From: Pseudomonas lactis
Lineage (GTDB): Bacteria > Pseudomonadota > Gammaproteobacteria > Pseudomonadales > Pseudomonadaceae
NCBI RefSeq assembly: GCF_001439845.1
Contig: NZ_JYLO01000001.1
Coordinates: 372,001-436,000 of the forward strand
DNA: 64,000 nucleotides
Direction of reading: 5' to 3'
The first letter of the stretch is position 1. The number at the start of each line of letters is the position of its first letter. The notes below the pieces were generated by a model. The model had not been told where the DNA came from. It made no database searches and saw only the letters and a program-made list of their open reading frames with translations. This document shows, piece after piece, positions 38,088 to 45,907 of this stretch. Both the position numbers and the translations under genes were made by a program.

Positions 38088-38812
38088 TGCCCGCGCCCTT
38101 GACGCCCATTGCCTGGCTGGCGCACTACCCGTTGCAGCCAGATGAACAGCTGTACGCCGTGCTGGGCAATGCCAGCGACGCCAAGCCGCTTGCCGCCTGG
38201 CAAGCCACGGCCGCTGCAAAGATGCCGCGACCGATCTGGGCGGGCACGGCCTACGCTGACTGGGATGAGGTCATGCCCTGCGTGGGCATCGTTGAGCCGG
38301 GCAGTGCCTTTCTCGATTGGATAGCCACCACCCAAGCGACGGATTGGGGCTGGCTGGCGGTCTCATCCAGCCCGCTGGAGGTGGTGATCGAGCATTTGCA
38401 GGGCTTGACCCAGGTGTACCTGCCGGAAAACCAGCCGGTGTTTTTGCGTTTCTGGGACGGCGCGCACCTTTTGCCGATGTTGCAGTCATTAGGCGACGAG
38501 GCGGCGCGCGTGTTGCCGGTGTTTCAGCGCTACCTGGTCAACGGCCAGCCGCTGTCCGTGGCGACCGGGTCAGTCGCTGCGGCCCCAGCCAGCCCCTGGT
38601 GGCAAGTTCCGGCGTCCTTGCTGACGCACATGGCCCAGCAGTCACCGCAGGTGCTTGTCGACAACCTGCTGCAATGGCTCCAGGAGCAGCGTCCTGACCT
38701 CTACACCGCGTTTACCCCAGCCACCTTGCAGCACAAGGTCGCCTACTTCACACGCAGGCCGCAAATCAGCCATGGCGCATTGGCTGATTACCTTGCCTCG
38801 CAACTCAGTTAA
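38087..38812 (+). CDS. DUF4123 adaptor/chaperone for T6SS effector loading
   Basis: 241 residues. WLAHYPLQPDEQLYAVLGNA at the start, WGWLAVSSSPLEVVIEHLQGL and LRFWDGAHLLPMLQSL in the middle are the conserved elements of DUF4123 (Tap/TEC) proteins, which bind an effector and hand it to VgrG. It starts directly at the vgrG stop, so the two are coupled. Usually the effector follows this gene; here the next gene is rlmJ, so the divergent glycine-zipper protein is the best candidate client. Confidence 0.9.
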   Translation: MPAPLTPIAWLAHYPLQPDEQLYAVLGNASDAKPLAAWQATAAAKMPRPIWAGTAYADWDEVMPCVGIVEPGSAFLDWIATTQATDWGWLAVSSSPLEVVIEHLQGLTQVYLPENQPVFLRFWDGAHLLPMLQSLGDEAARVLPVFQRYLVNGQPLSVATGSVAAAPASPWWQVPASLLTHMAQQSPQVLVDNLLQWLQEQRPDLYTAFTPATLQHKVAYFTRRPQISHGALADYLASQLS

Positions 38813-38909
38813 GCCCCTGGTGATAGCGTGACATCCGTGCCGCCTGCCGTGCGGCCCTGCACCTTTGCGTCGGTAGAAGGTAAACTTCGCCCCCTGCGCA
38901 GGAGCAACC

Positions 38910-39746
38910 ATGAATTATCGTCACGCCTTTCACGCCGGCAACCATGCCGATGTCTTCAAACACCTGACCTTGACCCGCCTCATCGCCCTGATGTCGCGCA
39001 AGGAGCAGCCGTTCGCCTACCTCGACACTCACGCCGGCATTGGCTTGTACGACCTGCGGGGCGACCAGGCCAACCGCACCGGTGAATACCTGGAAGGCAT
39101 CGCCCGCCTGTGGGGCGCAAGCGACCTGCCGCCGCTCACCGCCGACTACATGCGCGTGCTGCACGAGATGAACCCGGATGGCCAGTTGCGCTACTACCCC
39201 GGCTCGCCGGAACTGGCGCGCCGCCTCACGCGGCCCCAGGACCGCGTGCTGCTCAATGAGAAGCACCCGGAAGATGGCGTGCTGCTCAAGGACAACATGA
39301 AGGGTGATCGCCGCGTCAAAGTGCACCTGGGCGAAGGCTGGCATGTGCCACGGGCCTTGCTGCCGGTGCCGGAAAAGCGCGCGCTGATGCTGATCGACCC
39401 GCCGTTTGAAAAACTCGACGAAATGCAGCGTTGCGCGGCGTCCCTCAAGGAGGCGGTAAGCCGTATGCGCCAGACGGTGGCGGCGATCTGGTACCCGGTG
39501 AAAGACCAGCGCATGTTGCGCCGTTTCTACCAGGACCTGGCCGGCACTGGCGCGCCGAAGCTGCTGCGTGTGGAGTTACTGGTGCATCCGCTGGACACGC
39601 CCAATACCCTCACCGGCTCGGGCCTGGCGATTGCCAACCCGCCGTGGGGCTTGGAGGAGGAACTGCGTGAGTTGTTGCCGTGGCTGTCCAAGCAACTGGG
39701 CCAGACCCAGGGTGGCTGGCAGATGGATTGGCTCATCGCCGAATAA
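38910..39746 (+). CDS. rlmJ: 23S rRNA (adenine(2030)-N6)-methyltransferase RlmJ
   Basis: 278 residues, beginning MNYRHAFHAGNHADVFKHL, the diagnostic N terminus of RlmJ/YhiR. FAYLDTHAGIGLYDL is the SAM-binding motif and LMLIDPPFE supplies the DPPF catalytic motif of N6-adenine methyltransferases. It modifies A2030 of 23S rRNA. It stands alone, between the vgrG island and a large repeat region. Confidence 0.95.
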   Translation: MNYRHAFHAGNHADVFKHLTLTRLIALMSRKEQPFAYLDTHAGIGLYDLRGDQANRTGEYLEGIARLWGASDLPPLTADYMRVLHEMNPDGQLRYYPGSPELARRLTRPQDRVLLNEKHPEDGVLLKDNMKGDRRVKVHLGEGWHVPRALLPVPEKRALMLIDPPFEKLDEMQRCAASLKEAVSRMRQTVAAIWYPVKDQRMLRRFYQDLAGTGAPKLLRVELLVHPLDTPNTLTGSGLAIANPPWGLEEELRELLPWLSKQLGQTQGGWQMDWLIAE

Positions 39747-40426
39747 CCGCCTTTCCGGCCAAACACAAACCAATGTGGGGGGCTTGCCCCCCGATAGCGG
39801 AGTATCAGCCATTACATCCGTAACTGACACTCCGCTATCGGGGCATAGGTATCTACACAATTTCGGGTACGACGCTGGACCTGTGGCGAGGGAGCTTGCT
39901 CGAGTGGCGGCCTGACGGCCGACGCATCTCTACCTGACACCCCAAGATCTAAATGTGGGAGCTGGCTTGCCTGCGAAGACGGCCTGACGGTCGACACAGT
40001 TGGATCGTGTACATATCCATTCCTGCGGTAACGGCCACTTAGGGTTCCGCCCTGACGGCGGCTCACTTTGCAAAAGCCGGGATGCCGGCCCAGGCCAAAG
40101 TAAGCAAAACGCTCCTGCCCCACCACTCGGCACCTCGCTCAGGCTCGGTGTGCCCGTAATCCGCCAGTGATTTGGGGGGCCGCCGCCCCGCGCCATCCAT
40201 GGCGCGGGGCGGCTAAACCGGCATCCCTGCCGGTTTACCCCCCCAAATCACTGTCGAATTACGGCCAGCGTGGTTTAACGGGGCGCTTGAGATCAAAAGC
40301 AGATCAAGATCAAGAGCGGCTCGCTTCGCATCGTGGTTACCGTCGGCTAAGACAACCTACAAAATTGTGTAGATACCTATGGCTATCGGGGGCAAGCCCC
40401 CTCCCACATTTGGTTTTATGTTGACC
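39747..40426. repeat. composite nested palindromic repeat between rlmJ and msrA
   Basis: No gene is supported here. From outside in: REP-type units face each other at about 39772-39800 and 40382-40413; a 19-base perfect inverted repeat ATAGGTATCTACACAATTT lies at 39845-39863 and 40362-40380; a left inner hairpin uses GATAGCGGAGT and ACTCCGCTATC (39792-39840); another REP half lies at 39953-39980; and the core at 40153-40264 forms a three-armed palindrome (separate entry). It looks like repeats inserted into repeats. Confidence 0.75.
40154..40264. repeat. cloverleaf-like three-arm palindrome
   Basis: Outer stem: CCGTAAT (40154-40160) with ATTACGG (40258-40264), then CAGTGATTTGGGGGG (40165-40179) with CCCCCCAAATCACTG (40239-40253). 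Inside sit two perfect hairpins: GCCGCCCCGCGCCAT with ATGGCGCGGGGCGGC (40182-40213, loop CC) and TAAACCGGCA with TGCCGGTTTA (40214-40237, loop of four). All arms are perfect. Confidence 0.85.
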
Positions 40427-41074
40427 TTAGATCGGGCAGGTCACGCCCGTACCGCCGATCCCGCAGTAACCCTGTGGATTCTTCGCCAGGTACTGCTGGT
40501 GATACGCCTCGGCGAAGTACACCGTCGGGGCCTCTTCGATTTCCGTGGTGATCTCACCCAGGCCGGCCTTGCTGAGCTCTTGTTGATAAGCCTGGGCACT
40601 GGCCTTGGCCGCCGCCAGTTGCTCAGGTGTGGTGGCGTAGATCACCGAACGGTACTGGCTGCCGATGTCGTTGCCCTGGCGCATGCCCTGGGTCGGGTTG
40701 TGCAGTTCCCAGAACATCTTCAGCAAGTCTTCGTATTTCACCTTGGCCTGGTCATACACCACCAGCACCACCTCGCTGTGGCCGGTGAGGCCAGAGCAGA
40801 CTTCTTCATAAGTGGGGTTGGGCGTAAAGCCGCCGGCGTAGCCGACCACGGTGCTGACCACGCCGTCGCGCTGCCAGAACTTGCGTTCCGCGCCCCAGAA
40901 ACAGCCCAGGCCGAAGATCGCAAAGCCGACGTCATCCAGGAACGGGCCCAGCAGTGGGTTGCCGTTGACGAAGTGCGTTTCGGGCAACTTCATCGGGGTT
41001 TCACGACCAGGCAGAGCTTGTTCTTGAGTAGGCAGCACGTTTTTGTTCACCAGAATTTCCGAGCGCAAGACCAT
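40427..41074 (-). CDS. msrA: peptide-methionine (S)-S-oxide reductase MsrA
   Basis: 215 residues. [14 protein letters not shown] near residues 54-67 carries the catalytic Cys; [27 protein letters not shown] and GSQYRSVIY are the family's substrate and structural motifs. The C terminus [13 protein letters not shown] has two further Cys that could be resolving residues. It repairs methionine-S-sulfoxide in proteins and is monocistronic. Confidence 0.95.
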   Translation of the reverse strand: MVLRSEILVNKNVLPTQEQALPGRETPMKLPETHFVNGNPLLGPFLDDVGFAIFGLGCFWGAERKFWQRDGVVSTVVGYAGGFTPNPTYEEVCSGLTGHSEVVLVVYDQAKVKYEDLLKMFWELHNPTQGMRQGNDIGSQYRSVIYATTPEQLAAAKASAQAYQQELSKAGLGEITTEIEEAPTVYFAEAYHQQYLAKNPQGYCGIGGTGVTCPI

Positions 41075-41146
41075 GATCAGTCCTCTCGTCAGGTTGAGTA
41101 ACAGTAAATTGTCAGACAGCCAGTGTGCCCGAGTGTTACAGCGCTG

Positions 41147-43840
41147 TCAGGCGATTGGCCCGCGCGGGTAGCGTTTAAGCCTGTGCAGCAGCTCGGCACC
41201 CGGGATCGGGCGGTCGAACAGATAGCCCTGGCCCACGTCGCAACGGTGCCGGCGCAGGAACGCCAACTGCTCAGCGGTCTCGATGCCTTCGGCCACCACC
41301 TTGAGCTTGAGGTTGTGGGCCATGGCGATCACCGCTGAGGTGATTTCCATGTCGTCCTGGTTGTCCGGGATTTCATGGATAAAGCTGCGATCAATCTTAA
41401 TGATGTCGATGGGGAATTTTTTCAAGTAGCTCAGCGACGAGTAACCGGTGCCGAAGTCGTCCATCGCCAGGGTCAGGCCGAAGCTCTTGAGCTGGTCCAG
41501 TTGCAGGCGCGTGTCTTCGGTGGCTTCCAGCAGCAAGCCTTCGGTCAGCTCCAGCTCCAGCAGGTTGGCCGGCAGCTGTTCCTCCTTGAGGATGGTCGCA
41601 ATCGACGCCACCAGGTCCGGGTCGGAGAATTGCTTGGGCGACAGGTTGATGGCCACCTGCAAGTTGCCTAGGCCTGCGGCGGTCAATTGCCGGCTCATGC
41701 GGCAAGCCTGGCGCGCGATCCATTTGCCGATGGGGATAATCAGCCCGGTTTCTTCGGCCACGCTGATGAACTGGTCGGGGCGGATCATGCCCTTTTCCGG
41801 ATGGTTCCAGCGCAACAGCGCTTCCATGCCCAGCAAGCGGCCGCTGCGCAGGCACAGCTTGGGCTGGTAGAACACGTCCAGTTCGTTCTGGGTCAGGGCA
41901 CGGCGCAGGTTATTTTCCACGAACAGCTTGTAGCTGGCTTCGGCATTCAGCGCTTCGGTGAACACTTGCACCTGGTGCTTGCCGTTGGCCTTGGCCTTGT
42001 GCAGGGCCAGGCCGGCGTTGCGCATCAGGGTTTGCGGGTCGCGGCCATGCAGCGGCGCGCAGGCCAGGCCCACGGAGCCGGTGACGCTGATCAGCTGGTT
42101 GTCGACGAACATCGGCTTGTCGAGGGTGGCCAGCAACTGGCTGGCCACCTGCTGGCCGGTCTCAAGGTCGGCGTCGTCCAACAGCACCGCGAATTCGTTA
42201 CTGGCAAAACGCGCCAGGCTGCCGCCGCTGCTCAAGCTGTTGCGCAGGCGGCGCGCCAGGCTGATCAGCAACTTGTCGCCAGTCTGGTGGCCGAGGCTGT
42301 CGTTGATGCGCTTGAAGTTGTCGATGTCCACCAACAGCAGGCTGATCGGGCTGTCGCTGTCGCGGGCAAAGCGTTCGTCGAGGTTGCGAATGAACGCCGG
42401 TCGGTTGCCCAGGTTGGTCAGGTTGTCGGTGTAGGCCAGGCGTTCGATGCGCTGCTGCGCCAGCTTGGTCTGGGTAATGTCTTCGTAGATGCCGATGTAG
42501 TGGGTCAACTCGCGGTTGTCGCCATACACTTTGGAAATCGACAACTGGCCCCAGTAGGGTTCCAGGTTCTTGCGGCGGCTCTTGAACTCGCCTTGCCAGC
42601 TGTTGCTTTTGGCCAGGGCCGAGGGTGCGTCGAACAGCAACTCGCTGAGGTTTTCCAGGGCCGGCAGTTGGGCCAGGCGATGGCCGTGGACTTCTTCGGC
42701 GCTGTACTGGGTAATCGCGGTGAAGCTGGGGTTGACGTACTCCACCACGCCATCGCAATTGACCAGCAAGAACGCGTTGGCGCTTTGCTCTACCGCGCGC
42801 TGGAACAGGTGCAAGGCGCTGGTGGCGGTGCGGCGGTTGTGGTTGTTGATGACCTGGGCGAACTGGTCTGCCAGCTCGCCAGCGAACGCGATCTCATCGG
42901 ACTGCCACGCGCGCGGGCTGCCGCCTTGTTCCAGGCACAGCACGCCGACGACCTGGCCATCGACACGGATGCTGGCATCGAGCATCGCGTGGACGTCCTT
43001 GGCGCGCAGGCTTTCGGCCATTTCCCGGGTACGTGGGTCGCGCAGCGCATGGGTGGCATCGATGGCGCGGCTCGAGTGCAGGGCTTCCAGGTAATCCGGG
43101 AAGCCACTGGCGTCGATGGCTTCGGGCAGGTGGTGTTGTTGATCGGCACGGTGGTAGGCCGAGATCGGTACCAGGTGATGGCCTTCGAGGTTCCAGATGC
43201 TGGCGCAGTCGATCTGGTAGATGTCGCAGGCGCTGCGCGTGATCAGCTCAGCGGCTTCTTGCAGGGAGTTGGGCGTGGTGTAGCGTTGGCGCGCCAGCAG
43301 CAGGATCAACTCCTGCTGGGCACGCACCCGCTCCAGGTGCTGCAACTGTTCCTGCTGCGCTCGCTGGTTGAGCTCCAGGGCGATTTGCAGGCGGCTGTTC
43401 TGGTTTTCCAGGTCGACGGTTGGGGCGGGCGTGCTGATCTCGCTGAACAGCCCCTCAACCACCATCAGGTAGCCGCGCACCAGGTGGCGGTTGTGTTGTT
43501 TGTAGGCTTCGCCCATCTCCAAAACGCTTAGCGGGCCGTCATGGGTGTGCAGGGTGTAGCGCACCAGATAATGGGGGCTCTGGGCCAGTTGTTGCTGGAT
43601 CGCATCGTGCAACTGATAGCGCGCCTGGGGTTCCATCAGGCTGGCGTAGGGCGTGCCGATCAAGGCGCAGAGTTCAACCGCTGGCAGGCCAAACTGACGC
43701 TCGCAATTGGGGTCGAGGTAGAGCAGCGCCCAGCTTGCCTCATTAAGCCGCTCGAAACGCAGCATACCGAGGCGCGAAGGCACCGGTAATTGCGTCACTA
43801 CCTCGGCCGCCATACGGGCGACATCGGGTTGGCTTTTCAT
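41147..43840 (-). CDS. PAS-GAF-PAS-GGDEF-EAL c-di-GMP signalling protein
   Basis: 897 residues, no membrane helix, so cytoplasmic. PAS near 20-110, coiled coil near 150-180, GAF about 185-340 (IDCASIWNLEGHH...), PAS about 350-460, GGDEF about 475-635, EAL about 645-890. In the GGDEF domain the signature reads ASNEF instead of GGDEF, which should abolish cyclase activity. The EAL motif is intact (GMEALLRWNHP) with DDFGTGYSSLSYL and KIDRSFI metal and catalytic residues. It is therefore probably a phosphodiesterase regulated by its sensor domains. A FliA-like promoter is seen upstream. Confidence 0.9.
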   Translation of the reverse strand: MKSQPDVARMAAEVVTQLPVPSRLGMLRFERLNEASWALLYLDPNCERQFGLPAVELCALIGTPYASLMEPQARYQLHDAIQQQLAQSPHYLVRYTLHTHDGPLSVLEMGEAYKQHNRHLVRGYLMVVEGLFSEISTPAPTVDLENQNSRLQIALELNQRAQQEQLQHLERVRAQQELILLLARQRYTTPNSLQEAAELITRSACDIYQIDCASIWNLEGHHLVPISAYHRADQQHHLPEAIDASGFPDYLEALHSSRAIDATHALRDPRTREMAESLRAKDVHAMLDASIRVDGQVVGVLCLEQGGSPRAWQSDEIAFAGELADQFAQVINNHNRRTATSALHLFQRAVEQSANAFLLVNCDGVVEYVNPSFTAITQYSAEEVHGHRLAQLPALENLSELLFDAPSALAKSNSWQGEFKSRRKNLEPYWGQLSISKVYGDNRELTHYIGIYEDITQTKLAQQRIERLAYTDNLTNLGNRPAFIRNLDERFARDSDSPISLLLVDIDNFKRINDSLGHQTGDKLLISLARRLRNSLSSGGSLARFASNEFAVLLDDADLETGQQVASQLLATLDKPMFVDNQLISVTGSVGLACAPLHGRDPQTLMRNAGLALHKAKANGKHQVQVFTEALNAEASYKLFVENNLRRALTQNELDVFYQPKLCLRSGRLLGMEALLRWNHPEKGMIRPDQFISVAEETGLIIPIGKWIARQACRMSRQLTAAGLGNLQVAINLSPKQFSDPDLVASIATILKEEQLPANLLELELTEGLLLEATEDTRLQLDQLKSFGLTLAMDDFGTGYSSLSYLKKFPIDIIKIDRSFIHEIPDNQDDMEITSAVIAMAHNLKLKVVAEGIETAEQLAFLRRHRCDVGQGYLFDRPIPGAELLHRLKRYPRGPIA

Positions 43841-43967
43841 GGGGAAACTCGCTTGGAAAAATGCGCACTGCGCTGGGCTCACGCCCTCTTGACTGTCGAC
43901 TGCGGCAAGGTTGCATCATGCAGCACGCAGTGACAAGAGAGGATGAAGGCTAAGTGCTATAAGCCTG

Positions 43968-43994
43968 TTATCGGCCGCGCGAGGGTTTTCTGTA
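43968..43994 (-). promoter_or_regulatory. FliA-like promoter of the GGDEF-EAL gene
   Basis: On the minus strand TACA, a 15-base spacer and a perfect GCCGATAA resemble the sigma-28 consensus; only one -35 base differs from TAAA. It lies about 130 bases before the ATG at 43840. Confidence 0.45.
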
Positions 43995-44026
43995 ATTGGG
44001 GTGATCGATGGTTCACGCCTGTCCTC

Positions 44027-44140
44027 TGTAGGAGCGAGGGGGACGCCTAGTTCTTGCTCGCGAAAAACGCCAGGGCACCGCGTTTATCCAGAAGGTCCGC
44101 GTCATCGTTGACGATCTTCGCGAGCAAGCTCGCTCCTACA
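44027..44140. repeat. inverted repeat pair of the TGTAGGAGCGAG family
   Basis: TGTAGGAGCGAG at the left and CTCGCTCCTACA at the right bracket about 90 bases, with GCTCGCGAA and TTCGCGAGC nested inside. It is related to, but distinct from, the GTGGGAGC-type REPs elsewhere in the window. The remaining gap (43841-44249) holds this repeat, the FliA-like promoter and the aceF terminator. Confidence 0.8.
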
Positions 44141-44152
44141 AAAAAAACAGGC

Positions 44153-44178
44153 AAAAAAAGCCCCGCCAAGTGGCGGGG
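44153..44178 (-). terminator. rho-independent terminator of aceEF
   Basis: On the minus strand CCCCGCC and GGCGGGG pair around a 4-base loop and are followed by a C and seven T. It lies about 70 bases after the aceF stop. Confidence 0.85.
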
Positions 44179-44249
44179 TTGAGGTACGAGCGTGGCGCTC
44201 GGAAATCGGTGTGGCAAGGGCCTTCCCGGTAACAGGAAGGCCCTGTGAC

Positions 44250-45896
44250 TTACAGCAGGATGGTGCGGATGTCGTTCAGCAACTGGCTCAGGCGCTGGGT
44301 GAAGCGCGCAGCCGCGGCGCCGTTGATCACGCGGTGATCGTAGGACAGCGACAGTGGCAGCATCAGCTTGGGTTGGAACGCTTTACCGTCCCACACAGGC
44401 TGGATGGTGGCCTTGGACACACCCAGGATCGCCACTTCCGGCGCGTTGACGATTGGCGTGAAGCCAGTGCCGCCAATGTGGCCGAGGCTGGAGATGGTGA
44501 AGCAGGCGCCCTGCATGTCGTCCGGGGTGAGCTTCTTGTCGCGGGCCTTGGCAGCCAGCGCAGCCGCTTCGCCAGCCAGTTGCAGCAGGCTCTTCTGGTC
44601 GACGTTCTTGATGACCGGTACCAGCAGGCCATCCGGGGTGTCGACCGCAAAGCCGATATGCACGTACTTCTTGCGAATGATCGCCTTGCCGCTTGGCGCC
44701 AGCGAGCTGTTGAAGTCCGGCAGTTCCTTGAGCAGGTGTGCACAGGCCTTGAGCAGCAGTGGCAGCACGGTCAGCTTCACGCCGGCCTTCTCGGCCACGG
44801 CTTTCTGCGCAACGCGGAACGCTTCCAGGTCGGTGATATCGGCCTGGTCGAACTGGGTCACGTGCGGGATGTTCAGCCAGCTGGCGTGCAGGCCTGCCGC
44901 GCCGATTTGCATCAGGCGGGTCATCGGCACTTCTTCGATTTCGCCGAAACGGCTGAAATCCACGGTACGGATCGGCGGAATGCCCGAACCACCGGTAGCG
45001 CCGCCGGCAGCCGGAGCTTCCTTGGCTTTTTGCATCATGGCTTTGACGTAAGCCTGCACGTCTTCCTTCAGCACACGGCCGTGAGGGCCGCTGGCTGCAA
45101 CAGCGCTCAGCTCGACGCCGAATTCACGGGCCAGCTGACGCACGGCTGGGCCGGCGTGAACCTTGGCACCGCTTGGCGCAGGTGCGGCAGCCGCAGGGGC
45201 TGGCGCAGCTTCGGCTTTTGCGGCCGGCGCAGGAGCAGCAGCGGCAGGTGCCGCTTCAGCCTTGGCAGCCGGAGCAGCAGCCGGTGCTGGTGCGGCGGCT
45301 GGCGCAGCACCTTGTACTTTGAGCTTGAGGATGAAGTCACCGGTGCCGACTTCGTCTTCGAGCTTGACCGCAATGCTTTCCACCACGCCGGCAGCCGGCG
45401 ATGGGATCTCCATGGAGGCCTTGTCGGACTCCAGGGTGATCAGCGACTGGTCGGCTTCGACGGTATCGCCGACCTTGACCAGCAGCTCGATGATCTTGGC
45501 CTTGCCCGACGAGCCGATGTCCGGGACGTGAATGTCCTGGACGGTCGCGGCGGCAGGTGCAGCGGCCGGGGCTGGAGCAGCCTCGGCAGCGGCAGGCTTT
45601 TCAGCGGCTGGTGCAGGTGCAGCAGCGGCCGGAGCCGCGGCCGCAGGGGCTGCATCGGCAGCGCCTTCGATTTCCAGCTCCAGCAGTTCGTCGCCTTCTT
45701 TCAGGCGGTCGCCCAGCTTCACTTTCAGGCTCTTGACCACGCCGGCCTTGGGAGCAGGGATTTCCATGCTCGCCTTGTCCGACTCCAGGGTCAGGATGCT
45801 CTGGTCGGCTTCGACGGTGTCGCCGACCTTCACAAACAGCTCGATTACTTCACCTTCACCGCTGCCGATGTCAGGTACGCGAATGAGTTCGCTCAC
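44250..45896 (-). CDS. aceF: dihydrolipoamide acetyltransferase (pyruvate dehydrogenase E2)
   Basis: 548 residues. Two lipoyl domains (about 1-75 and 118-195), each with LESDKASMEIP carrying the lipoylated Lys, are separated and followed by Ala/Pro-rich flexible linkers. A peripheral subunit-binding domain follows (about 247-285, AGPAVRQLAREFGVELSAV), then the catalytic domain to the end, with DHRVINGAAAARF as the active-site His/Asp motif. It passes acetyl groups to CoA in the PDH complex. It lies 11 bases after aceE and before a terminator. No E3 gene is adjacent. Confidence 0.96.
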   Translation of the reverse strand: MSELIRVPDIGSGEGEVIELFVKVGDTVEADQSILTLESDKASMEIPAPKAGVVKSLKVKLGDRLKEGDELLELEIEGAADAAPAAAAPAAAAPAPAAEKPAAAEAAPAPAAAPAAATVQDIHVPDIGSSGKAKIIELLVKVGDTVEADQSLITLESDKASMEIPSPAAGVVESIAVKLEDEVGTGDFILKLKVQGAAPAAAPAPAAAPAAKAEAAPAAAAPAPAAKAEAAPAPAAAAPAPSGAKVHAGPAVRQLAREFGVELSAVAASGPHGRVLKEDVQAYVKAMMQKAKEAPAAGGATGGSGIPPIRTVDFSRFGEIEEVPMTRLMQIGAAGLHASWLNIPHVTQFDQADITDLEAFRVAQKAVAEKAGVKLTVLPLLLKACAHLLKELPDFNSSLAPSGKAIIRKKYVHIGFAVDTPDGLLVPVIKNVDQKSLLQLAGEAAALAAKARDKKLTPDDMQGACFTISSLGHIGGTGFTPIVNAPEVAILGVSKATIQPVWDGKAFQPKLMLPLSLSYDHRVINGAAAARFTQRLSQLLNDIRTILL

Positions 45897-45907
45897 AAAA
45901 AATCTCC

